Source of the DNA: DASSFG01 sp035547915
Lineage (GTDB): Bacteria; Planctomycetota; Planctomycetia; Pirellulales; JAICIG01
Reading direction: 5' to 3'
DNA: 10,651 nucleotides
NCBI GenBank assembly: GCA_035547915.1
Contig: DASZTS010000005.1
Coordinates: forward strand, 1 to 10,651
The position numbers and the translations under genes are program-made. Of the stretch, positions 6,031 to 10,651 are shown piece after piece. The notes under the pieces were generated by a model, which was not told the origin of the DNA, ran no database searches, and was given only the letters and a program-made list of their open reading frames with translations. Numbering within the stretch: position 1 is the stretch's first letter; each line of letters begins with the position of its first letter.

Positions 6031-6555
6031 TCAGTCAACGAATAGCCGAAGACGATCTCTTGATTCAGGAGCTATTCTGCCAATTTCGCGCTGCCACTGC
6101 AATTCCCTGTCGAGTACAGCTTGGATTGATAGATCGGCCGTGTTGACCACATGAAATACGATGCTCGGACTATCTGGATACTCCGGATCGACGCTAGTTT
6201 CAATCTTCACTTCGCCCGGGAAAAGCGACTGCGTCAAACGCAAAATCGCTTCAATATCGTCAAGGGTGCTCTCGGACGATTCCGATTTTGCCAATCTGCT
6301 TTCTAACGAATCAACCTGTCTCTTAAGGTGATTCACCATACGCACAATCGTGCTCTGCGCTTCGCGATCCTTTAAGTGCTTGCGGAGTTGGGCGCCTCCA
6401 GGGGTCGGGCCAGCCTTGGGGGGCGATTGCCGGAGCAATTCTTCCGGTGCCATGTGTGGCGCGCAAGCAACTTCTTCTTCCTCGAATTCTGAAATTGCTC
6501 GCTCTTCCCGACCGCTGTTAGAAAGGTATCGCTCAAGGAAGGAGTCATGCGTCAT
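6031..6555 (-). CDS. coiled-coil protein of unknown function, middle gene of the HEPN cassette
   Basis: The start is the ATG at 6555, giving MTHDSFLERYLSNSGREERA; an earlier in-frame start at 6600 would run much deeper into the upstream gene. The 174-residue product has an acidic N-terminal patch (ISEFEEEEVA), a proline-rich linker (SPPKAGPTPGGAQL), a probable coiled coil at about 66-95 (VRMVNHLKRQVDSLESRLAK) and a C-terminal alpha/beta part, LFPGEVKIETSVDPEYPDSP then SIVFHVVNTADLSIQAVLDR, ELQWQREIGRI and RLRLFVD. I recall a similar ending (hydrophobic strand, helix with a W, then RLxL) in proteins encoded next to HEPN genes, but have not verified it. It overlaps the 211-aa gene by 11 nt and precedes the HEPN gene by 3 nt. 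Binding partner or neutraliser of the HEPN protein is a reasonable inference. Confidence 0.75.
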   Translation of the reverse strand: MTHDSFLERYLSNSGREERAISEFEEEEVACAPHMAPEELLRQSPPKAGPTPGGAQLRKHLKDREAQSTIVRMVNHLKRQVDSLESRLAKSESSESTLDDIEAILRLTQSLFPGEVKIETSVDPEYPDSPSIVFHVVNTADLSIQAVLDRELQWQREIGRIAPESRDRLRLFVD

Positions 6556-7180
6556 TGGGCACCTCAGTGTTTTCTGTGGCGAGTTGCCTACCGGCTTCAA
6601 GTACGATGCTTGAGACGCGGCTCACAATCGTTTCGTCGAGGGCGATCGTTCTAACTCGGCCTTCGATCTCCACGACAATTGCACCGCCGTCCGGCGATTC
6701 GTGCCAAACCAGTTTATTTGCAAATTCGTGGCCACGTACCCTGAACCTTGATCCGGTCAGTTCGAGCGTTGCATTGCCCGAAGTCGTCTCGATTTCTTTC
6801 AGTGTCTCGATAATTCCCCATTCGGGCAGTTCATCATTAGGGATTGTCAGTCTCCCATCAAAGAAGCAGCTACCGTCTAATCCATAGAGACGTTCGACTG
6901 CCGCACACAACTCGTCAAGCGACGCGGAAACGGTCGGTGCTCGGCGTTGGGCAAAACATCGTTCGGCGGCGAAACTTAGGTGGACGTGCGCAACTTCGCT
7001 ATCAAATTTGCCAAGCAGCACGCGGGCGAAAACCGTTTGGCCGTTACGAGAATAGTTGGAAACTGCCCGGAACTCGCTCGCCGTCAGCCAAGCGTTTTCT
7101 TCTGTCGGACCGATGGAAAATGCGCCGCAAATCTCGATCTGCTGAAGGGGACCGGAAAGATCGGGAAGTTCTAGCGGCAT
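6545..7180 (-). CDS. uncharacterised 211-aa protein, first gene of the HEPN cassette
   Basis: The protein starts MPLELPDLSGPLQQIEICGA, is soluble with no signal peptide, and looks alpha/beta: HVHLSFAAERCFAQRR, then a helix SASLDELCAAVERLYG (86-100). It has strand-rich segments in the second half (GNATLELTGSRFRVRGHEF, GGAIVVEIEGRVRTIAL) and a C-terminal helix, SRVSSIVLEAGRQLA. The opening (LPxL..PLxxIE) faintly recalls the sporadically distributed TIGR04255 group, but I cannot support that assignment. It heads a cassette in which its stop is buried 11 nt inside the next gene, so all three proteins are likely made from one mRNA. An inverted repeat at 7208-7244 sits in its promoter region. It is less GC-rich than the flanking operons. 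No known function. Confidence 0.75.
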   Translation of the reverse strand: MPLELPDLSGPLQQIEICGAFSIGPTEENAWLTASEFRAVSNYSRNGQTVFARVLLGKFDSEVAHVHLSFAAERCFAQRRAPTVSASLDELCAAVERLYGLDGSCFFDGRLTIPNDELPEWGIIETLKEIETTSGNATLELTGSRFRVRGHEFANKLVWHESPDGGAIVVEIEGRVRTIALDETIVSRVSSIVLEAGRQLATENTEVPNDA

Positions 7181-7207
7181 GGCCCTGATTTGAGTCTATG
7201 CCGTGTT

Positions 7208-7244
7208 TGCTGACGAAAAAAAGAAACCTCATTTTTTGTCAGCA
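7208..7244. promoter_or_regulatory. inverted repeat upstream of the HEPN cassette
   Basis: TGCTGAC-G-AAAAAA on the left is mirrored by TTTTTT-GTCAGCA on the right, with only the single G unmatched, around a short centre (AGAAACCTCA). It lies 28-64 nt upstream of the 7180 start codon. That location suits an operator or attenuator. The A/T runs also resemble a bidirectional terminator, but no gene ends here. The rest of 7181-7487 (about 300 bases) holds no gene I can support; its only other marked site is the promoter-like element at 7451. Confidence 0.45.
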
Positions 7245-7450
7245 TTCGGCTGCAAAGTCAATGCCGAAAGCGACACTCCAGACATCGTATCGGTTCGCGC
7301 AAGCCGTGTCAACGAGCCAAGTTACAACCTCAATTGTGCAATGATGTTGCGCGCTCACTTTGACACTCTTAAATCTCGTCAATGCACGACTTTGTGAGTT
7401 TTCAAGAAGCGGTCTCACAGCGATCATTGTGCCGAAACTGGGCTTTGACG

Positions 7451-7480
7451 TTCACCCCGCCGCTCTGCGTGGTCTAATGG
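7451..7480 (+). promoter_or_regulatory. copy 2 of the TCTAATGG promoter-like element
   Basis: TTCACC (7451-7456), a 16-bp GC-rich spacer (CCGCCGCTCTGCGTGG) and TCTAATGG (TCTAAT at 7473-7478). It points at the ATG at 7488, only 9 nt after the -10-like hexamer. If it is used, transcription would begin almost at the start codon, giving a leaderless or near-leaderless mRNA, in line with the absence of a Shine-Dalgarno site. Confidence 0.45.
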
Positions 7481-7487
7481 CCAGAAA

Positions 7488-8027
7488 ATGGACCGGACCT
7501 TGAAACCACGCTCAACCGAAGTTCTTTTGACTCGACTGGCCTGCATTCGTGGAACTTTGATCTGCGCCATGGTCGTTGCCGCCTACGACTTAGGTTTTGT
7601 TGGCGCCTACATGCTCTCTGCGTTTGTTTGCCCGATCTGGTTCGTCGTAGCCGTGGTTCTCGGCTTAGCGGAGCGGCAGAGAGGGGGCGTGGCCGCCGCT
7701 CGCATCCTGATTCCCGTCGTCATGGGACTGCTCGTCTTCGGGAATCACCGCCTGCAAGGTACGATCGCGAAGAGCAATGCAGCGGACGTGGTCGAAGCGT
7801 GTGAGCGCTATCGAAACACCGAAGGGTCTTATCCGGACCGTCTCGACCAACTCGTCCCGCGTTATTTGAAGAAAGTTCCCAGGGCGAAATACTGTTTGTT
7901 TCAGGGCGAGTTCTGGTACTACGGTCCGCGTGTTCTGCCCCACGCGATGCTTGTTTGGTATGAGTTACCACCGTTCGGAAAATGGATTTACGATTTTGGG
8001 ATCGGCGAGTGGCGTTACCTTGAATAG
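7488..8027 (+). CDS. membrane protein with pilin-like C-terminal module, 179 aa
   Basis: Three hydrophobic segments lie at about 16-34, 37-60 and 72-86 (ICAMVVAAYDLGFVGAYML, AFVCPIWFVVAVVLGL and ARILIPVVMGLLVFG). They are followed by an extracytoplasmic-type domain. That domain contains ACERYRNTEGSYPDRLDQLV then PRYLKKVPRAKYCLF, the Y-x-x-x-x-G-x-Y-P-x-x-L-x-x-L-x-P-x-Y-L motif found after the helix in type II secretion pseudopilins and in a family of small multi-pass proteins with the same tail. The end, YELPPFGKWIYDFGIGEWRY, is aromatic-rich. Without the pilin N-terminal prepilin peptidase site it is not itself a pilin; a substrate-binding or sensory role is possible. ATG 7488 follows the promoter-like element; 61 nt separate it from the next gene on the same strand. 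Confidence 0.8.
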   Translation: MDRTLKPRSTEVLLTRLACIRGTLICAMVVAAYDLGFVGAYMLSAFVCPIWFVVAVVLGLAERQRGGVAAARILIPVVMGLLVFGNHRLQGTIAKSNAADVVEACERYRNTEGSYPDRLDQLVPRYLKKVPRAKYCLFQGEFWYYGPRVLPHAMLVWYELPPFGKWIYDFGIGEWRYLE

Positions 8028-8088
8028 CTGCCAGATATTTAGGCACGGCCCCCGACGCGAACTCCCTTAAGTCAGTGCCATTCGGGCC

Positions 8089-8361
8089 ATGAGCCGACGG
8101 TTTCCGTTCAGCATGAGAGGCATCCTTTTCGGGCAGGTCGTGATCCTAGGTGGCATGCTCGATCTCCTCCCTTGCTTCCTCTCTCTGGGACTGCTTCCAG
8201 CGACGTTTGTGACCGTGGCGATTTTCGTCGGTATCGTGGCCTATCGGGAAAGGTGGCAATTTCACCTACGAAGCCTATTGTGGGCAACGGCAGCGATGAG
8301 CGTGCTTTGTGCCATCATCTCCGCCGTGTTACGCGCCAACGCCGCTACCCTGGCCGAATGA
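8089..8361 (+). CDS. small three-helix membrane protein with two FSLR-type modules, 90 aa
   Basis: MSRRFPFSMRGILFGQVVIL opens the protein, a looser version of the MxRPQFSLRTLL module. The same pattern recurs inside as RWQFHLRSLLWATAAM (about 55-70), so it appears to be built from two copies of the module. Helices are at about 12-32, 36-53 and 62-82; a short polar end, RANAATLAE, follows. The function is unknown. The stop at 8359-8361 is 3 nt before the next start, so the two genes are likely translated together. The layout (RRF-helix, helix, RFxFHLRxLL-helix) recurs, as I recall, in planctomycete small membrane proteins. Confidence 0.75.
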   Translation: MSRRFPFSMRGILFGQVVILGGMLDLLPCFLSLGLLPATFVTVAIFVGIVAYRERWQFHLRSLLWATAAMSVLCAIISAVLRANAATLAE

Positions 8362-8364
8362 ACC

Positions 8365-8619
8365 ATGCCGCGCCCGCAGTTCAGCTTGAGGACGATGCTG
8401 TGGTTGATGGCCCTGGTAGCCGCGTTCCTGGGCGGCATCTTCTTCGAGAAGGAGCGACGCTGGCGTGCAGACCAGCGGTGGGATTCCTATTGGGACGGGT
8501 CGGAACTGGAATACTGGCCAATGACGCCGGAATATGATCGTCAACGCGGAGAAAGAGACCGAAAGGCGATCGAGCGCGAGCGAGCCAGGCGAGACCACGA
8601 ACGACTGTCGACTTTTTGA
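8365..8619 (+). CDS. membrane protein of the MPRPQFSLRTMLWLM type with charged helical tail, 84 aa
   Basis: MPRPQFSLRTMLWLMALVAA then FLGGIFFEKERR: a textbook family N-terminus and one helix (about 9-27). The tail holds a tryptophan/acidic stretch (RWDSYWDGSELEYWPMTPEY) and ends in a strongly charged, probably helical or coiled-coil segment (RGERDRKAIERERARRDHER). The anchor-then-coil plan parallels the frameshifted gene at 4973-5297. It starts 3 nt after the previous stop without its own Shine-Dalgarno site. The function is unknown. A 53-bp repeat (8641-8693) lies 21 nt beyond its stop. Confidence 0.78.
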   Translation: MPRPQFSLRTMLWLMALVAAFLGGIFFEKERRWRADQRWDSYWDGSELEYWPMTPEYDRQRGERDRKAIERERARRDHERLSTF

Positions 8620-8640
8620 TGATGATGGATGGTCGCAGGG

Positions 8641-8693
8641 CTTTGCTACGCAATTGCGACCTGCAACATATTTCAAGAAGTTGCAACGCAATT
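8641..8693 (-). repeat. 53-bp dispersed repeat, copy 1
   Basis: On the minus strand it begins AATTGCGTTGCAAC and ends GCAATTGCGTAGCAAAG. It matches 9946-9998 on the plus strand without gaps at 44 of 53 positions by hand count. It contains TGCAAC..GTTGCA separated by 12 nt, able to form a hairpin, and two direct copies of GC(A/T)ACGCAATTG. It lies between the stop of the 8365 gene and the convergent stop at 8784; nothing else is seen in that gap. Confidence 0.75.
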
Positions 8694-8783
8694 GATCCGG
8701 CGCTGGCTCTTTCTAAGAGGCTGTCCGAGAACCGACGTTGCGACAGGAACGATTCGACTCGCCAGCAGGTTTTCGGATCGGCT

Positions 8784-9266
8784 CTAAATTCTAGACCTAG
8801 CGTCGAGCCATGCTGCGATACTGCCCCCGCCGAGCGCAGACAGTATCGCAGCAAGCAATCGACCGATCGCGATAAAGGCTGTTTGGGCTGGCCAAATCAT
8901 GCGAAGAGCACCGTCGTTGCCTCCCCAACCGCCGTATGTCCTGAAAGTCTCCATGTCGACCTTGACGTCGTGGGCGACCAATTCGCGGGCGCTCATCAAA
9001 CCTGAATCGAGGAGGTCGGCCGCCTCGGACATTGGCGCCGGCAGGTATGCCACGCCGAAGTAAGAGCATCCGGCTATCAGACAACCCACCCAGAACGCTC
9101 GCCGGTCACGCCGAGAGTAAATGGCCCCCAAGACGCACAAAACCAGAAAGGAGCACGTTGCGGCCGACCATACTCCCGCAAGAACTTTTGAGGCATTCGC
9201 CAAAGAAAAGCAACCGGCGGCCACGAATGCCACCGCGCCGAACAACCACCGAAGCGAGAACCGCAC
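8784..9266 (-). CDS. multi-pass membrane protein of the MRFSLRWLFGAVAF type, 160 aa
   Basis: The start is GTG 9266, with AAGGAAGG 5 nt upstream, giving MRFSLRWLFGAVAFVAAGCF. Four likely helices: about 6-22, 29-50 (GVWSAATCSFLVLCVLGAIY), 57-75 (AFWVGCLIAGCSYFGVAYL) and a final one at about 127-150 (TAFIAIGRLLAAILSALGGG). The RFSLRWLL..V.FVAxGC opening is a planctomycete small membrane family as I recall it, and it shares the F-S-L-R core with the other small proteins here. A soluble loop between helices 3 and 4 contains KVDMETFRTYGGWGGNDGA. The function is unknown. It is divergent from the gene at 9445, and the 110-bp palindromic element lies between them. Confidence 0.82.
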   Translation of the reverse strand: MRFSLRWLFGAVAFVAAGCFSLANASKVLAGVWSAATCSFLVLCVLGAIYSRRDRRAFWVGCLIAGCSYFGVAYLPAPMSEAADLLDSGLMSARELVAHDVKVDMETFRTYGGWGGNDGALRMIWPAQTAFIAIGRLLAAILSALGGGSIAAWLDARSRI

Positions 9267-9287
9267 AACCGCCTTCCTTTGTTCCGG

Positions 9288-9318
9288 CCATTAGACCGCG
9301 CCAGAGCGGCGGGGCAAA
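9288..9318 (-). promoter_or_regulatory. copy 3 of the TCTAATGG promoter-like element
   Basis: Minus strand: TTTGCC, then 17 bp (ending GCTCTGGCGCGG), then TCTAATGG (TCTAAT at 9290-9295). It points at the GTG start at 9266, leaving about 23 nt that include the Shine-Dalgarno AAGGAAGG. Apart from the -35-like end it is the exact reverse complement of copy 4. Confidence 0.45.
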
Positions 9319-9366
9319 GCGTGTGGCAGGCAACGCCTGCCGGCTTGAATCGCAGCGGGGCGCAAC

Positions 9367-9397
9367 TTCACCCCGCCGCTCTGGCGCGGTCTAATGG
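9367..9397 (+). promoter_or_regulatory. copy 4 of the TCTAATGG promoter-like element
   Basis: TTCACC (9367-9372), 17 bp (CCGCCGCTCTGGCGCGG), TCTAAT (9390-9395), GG. It points at the ATG at 9445, leaving a leader of about 49 nt with GGGAG before the start codon. Together with copy 3 it would make a symmetrical divergent promoter. Confidence 0.45.
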
Positions 9398-9444
9398 CGG
9401 CCTGTCGGGGCATCACGCTAACGTCCCCTAACGGGAGAGCGCCC

Positions 9445-9909
9445 ATGCGGATCACCCTCTTCGTCGCGATCGGTATCGTCCTTGTCTGCGGTATTGTGTT
9501 CAGTCAGTCGGTCGATGAGGCTACTTCTGTCACCCATCCGTACACATCGCTTACCCCTGGTGCCCTTCGCGTCGATCCAGCAAGGACCAAGGCGCTAGTT
9601 GAAGCGGCCGCCAAAACATACGAGGAATCGCGGGTCTTGTTGGAGGCAGGGAGCGCGGTTCCCCACGATATTTTCCCCGCGTCAAAACGATTGATGGAGA
9701 TCGAGGTTGGCTCGGCCAAAAACAAGAATGAGGCTCGCGTAGCGCTGGCCAACCATGCCTCCCGCATGAATGAGCTCCGCAAGAAGATCGAAGCAATGAT
9801 GGCAGTTGGCGTCATAGTCGGCGGCCAGCGCGATCTGCACTACGCCCAATATGCGGCCATTGAGGCCGAGATTCTCCTGCTGAACGCCGGCGGAAGGCTG
9901 GACGACTAG
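9445..9909 (+). CDS. secreted helical protein resembling a TolC-like repeat, 154 aa
   Basis: I chose ATG 9445: it gives MRITLFVAIGIVLVCGIVFS then QS, a clean signal peptide with likely cleavage near residue 20; an upstream in-frame ATG at 9394 would add 17 residues and bury it. The mature part is almost wholly helical: RTKALVEAAAKTYEESRVLL then EAGSAVPHDIFPASKRLMEI, and later MNELRKKIEAMMAVGVIVGG followed by AAIEAEILLLNAGGRLDD. The repeated plan (long helix, hydrophobic G-x-V, short helix into A-x-x-E-x-x-L) matches small planctomycete proteins annotated as TolC/efflux-like because they resemble the coiled-coil repeats of outer-membrane factors. At this length it cannot form a channel; a periplasmic scaffold is more likely. 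It has its own promoter-like element 49 nt upstream. Confidence 0.8.
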   Translation: MRITLFVAIGIVLVCGIVFSQSVDEATSVTHPYTSLTPGALRVDPARTKALVEAAAKTYEESRVLLEAGSAVPHDIFPASKRLMEIEVGSAKNKNEARVALANHASRMNELRKKIEAMMAVGVIVGGQRDLHYAQYAAIEAEILLLNAGGRLDD

Positions 9910-9945
9910 CCCGGGCACTGGGCCGGCCGAATGTGGCACCGACTG

Positions 9946-9998
9946 AATTGCGTTGCAACTCTGCGAAATACGTTGCGAGCGGCAATTGCGTAGCAAAG
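9946..9998 (+). repeat. 53-bp dispersed repeat, copy 2
   Basis: Gap-free counterpart of 8641-8693, in the opposite orientation. It has AATTGCGTTGCAAC at its left end and GCAATTGCGTAGCAAAG at its right end, with TGCAAC..GTTGCG as the internal stem. It lies 37 nt after the stop of the 9445 gene. Together the two copies enclose 8694-9945, which holds the divergent gene pair. Confidence 0.75.
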
Positions 9999-10088
9999 TC
10001 CCCGGACGCCAGAGCAAGGATAGATGACACGACGGTTTCAGTTCGGCTTTCCGATTTCCGTTGGCCGTCGGAGTTAGGACATCTCAAC

Positions 10089-10556
10089 ATGGAATGCTGG
10101 TTTCACAGGGGCGGACAAACTCCCTGCATCACTTTTTGTGGAATCCACCTCGACCTACCAGATGGGTACGGCGTGCGGATCACTCGCAACAGAGGTCCGT
10201 ATTGGTTCTTTCGTGGACCCCTTTCACTCCTCACCCATCGCCGGATCGACCAACTCGGTGAATGGCTCGTTTCGTCGCCTTTTTGGGAACCGCCAGCGAC
10301 GCGCGAGGCATGGGAACGAATGCGGGAGTTGTGGCGACCTTACCTGGACTGGTGCATGTCGTGCGATTTACGTCCCGACATCTTCGTCTCACGAGACACG
10401 ATCCATGTCGATTGGGTCGCGCTACCGCGGCGATATTGCGGAGGCTTCCGCTGGGAGTCGATCCCGCCGTTTCAGGAACTGGAAGAGCGAACCTCCGGCC
10501 TCGTGCGCGAGCTAACCCAAGTTAGAGAGTTCGAGTGCGGTTTCGAGAATTTTTAG
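10089..10556 (+). CDS. uncharacterised soluble protein, 155 aa
   Basis: The first ATG beyond the repeat is at 10089 and gives MECWFHRGGQTPCITFCGIH then LDLPDGYGVRITRNRGPYWF. The frame is open upstream to 9933, but that part translates the 53-bp repeat and is probably not coding. The protein is rich in W, F, R and P, has no membrane segment or signal peptide, and ends QVREFECGFENF. Segments include LGEWLVSSPFWEPPATREAW then ERMRELWRPYLDW, and DIFVSRDTIHVDWVALPRRY. Cysteines occur at 3, 13, 17 and in WCMSCD, CGGF and ECG, without an obvious metal-binding spacing. I do not recognise the family. It is the last gene; 10557-10651 shows nothing supportable. Confidence 0.6.
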   Translation: MECWFHRGGQTPCITFCGIHLDLPDGYGVRITRNRGPYWFFRGPLSLLTHRRIDQLGEWLVSSPFWEPPATREAWERMRELWRPYLDWCMSCDLRPDIFVSRDTIHVDWVALPRRYCGGFRWESIPPFQELEERTSGLVRELTQVREFECGFENF

Positions 10557-10651
10557 CCGGGAACCGACCGTAAGTTCAAGGTTGATGGGGCCCGGCGTGG
10601 CAAAGGGCGATGTAGTGAAGACCTACTTTCTTGACGTCGCCCAACCCTGTG

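Larger units (their letters stand above)
9288..9397. repeat. 110-bp element with perfect 27-bp terminal inverted repeats
   Basis: The left arm 9288-9314 (starting CCATTAGACCGCGCC) and the right arm 9371-9397 (ending GCGCGGTCTAATGG) are perfect reverse complements over 27 bp. The 56-bp centre contains a further perfect hairpin, GGCAGGC-AAC-GCCTGCC, at 9325-9341. The structure resembles a REPIN (two inverted REP units) or a tiny MITE, and it fills most of the divergent intergenic region. Single, diverged arms occur at 5334 and 7451. No transposase is present in the window. Confidence 0.75.

Noticed and set aside
7203..7427. Overlapping plus and minus ORFs of 62-64 codons in the gap before 7488
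   Set aside because: No Shine-Dalgarno site, membrane helix or recognisable motif in either; the plus one starts next to the palindrome and both look random.
10024..10077. A 17-codon ORF starting MTRRFQFGF
   Set aside because: It looks like the small-protein N-terminus for six residues, but the FSLR core and the helix are missing; likely chance.
9933..10088. N-terminal extension of the 155-aa gene
   Set aside because: Its first part is the 53-bp repeat, also present elsewhere in a non-coding gap; the rest lacks convincing protein character, so the ATG at 10089 was preferred.
10605..10642. GGGCGA...TCGCCC inverted repeat at the window end
   Set aside because: A six-base stem with a 26-nt loop in GC-rich DNA is expected by chance; no T tract follows.
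1..10651. CRISPR array, rRNA genes, integrase or transposase genes
   Set aside because: No regularly spaced repeats, rRNA-like tracts or recognisable recombinase motifs were seen on either strand.

Overview
The window looks like a planctomycete chromosome, most likely Pirellulales-like. The grounds are many tiny membrane proteins that begin with the same M-x-R-P-Q-F-x-L-R-x-L-L type of N-terminus, a leucine-rich-repeat tail, a small signal-peptide protein of the TolC-like helical type, GC-rich operons, scattered small orphan genes and almost no Shine-Dalgarno sites. This rests on family resemblance; no search was run.

Layout. 1-900: a 42-aa membrane ORF (-), the orphan tail of an LRR gene, an intact 65-aa MPRPQF protein, a truncated paralogue (599-673) and a small gene broken by a -1 frameshift (679-884). 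998-4661 (-): a compact five-gene operon in which every junction overlaps or has a gap of at most 1 nt. In transcription order it encodes a polytopic membrane protein, a NosL-like membrane-anchored protein, a small cysteine-containing anchored protein, an FtsX/MacB-type permease and its LolD-type ATPase. The set reads as one envelope transport or metal/redox-related machine. 4751-5297 (-): two more MxRPxF-type genes, the first carrying a frameshift.

5298-5589 holds a promoter-like repeat, a hairpin and a degenerate type-II tRNA-like gene. It is serine-like in its acceptor and anticodon stems but has anticodon TAT. 5590-7180 (-) is a visibly AT-richer three-gene cassette with coupled junctions: an unknown 211-aa protein, a coiled-coil 174-aa protein and a HEPN-like 145-aa protein. 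It is a candidate toxin-antitoxin or defence-type module.

7488-8619 (+): a pilin-tail-like membrane protein and two small FSLR-module proteins. 8784-9266 (-) and 9445-9909 (+) are a divergent membrane/secreted pair separated by a 110-bp palindromic element. The end of the window has an unrecognised 155-aa gene (10089-10556).

The most notable signal outside the genes is a roughly 30-bp element ending in GCGCGGTCTAATGG or a close variant, present four times. Each copy points at a start codon 9-49 nt away and has a -10-like TCTAAT placed 16 or 17 bp after a weak -35-like hexamer. It may be a shared promoter for this class of small membrane and secreted proteins, or a REP/MITE-like mobile repeat that brings a promoter. 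A second, 53-bp repeat occurs twice in opposite orientation (8641-8693 and 9946-9998).
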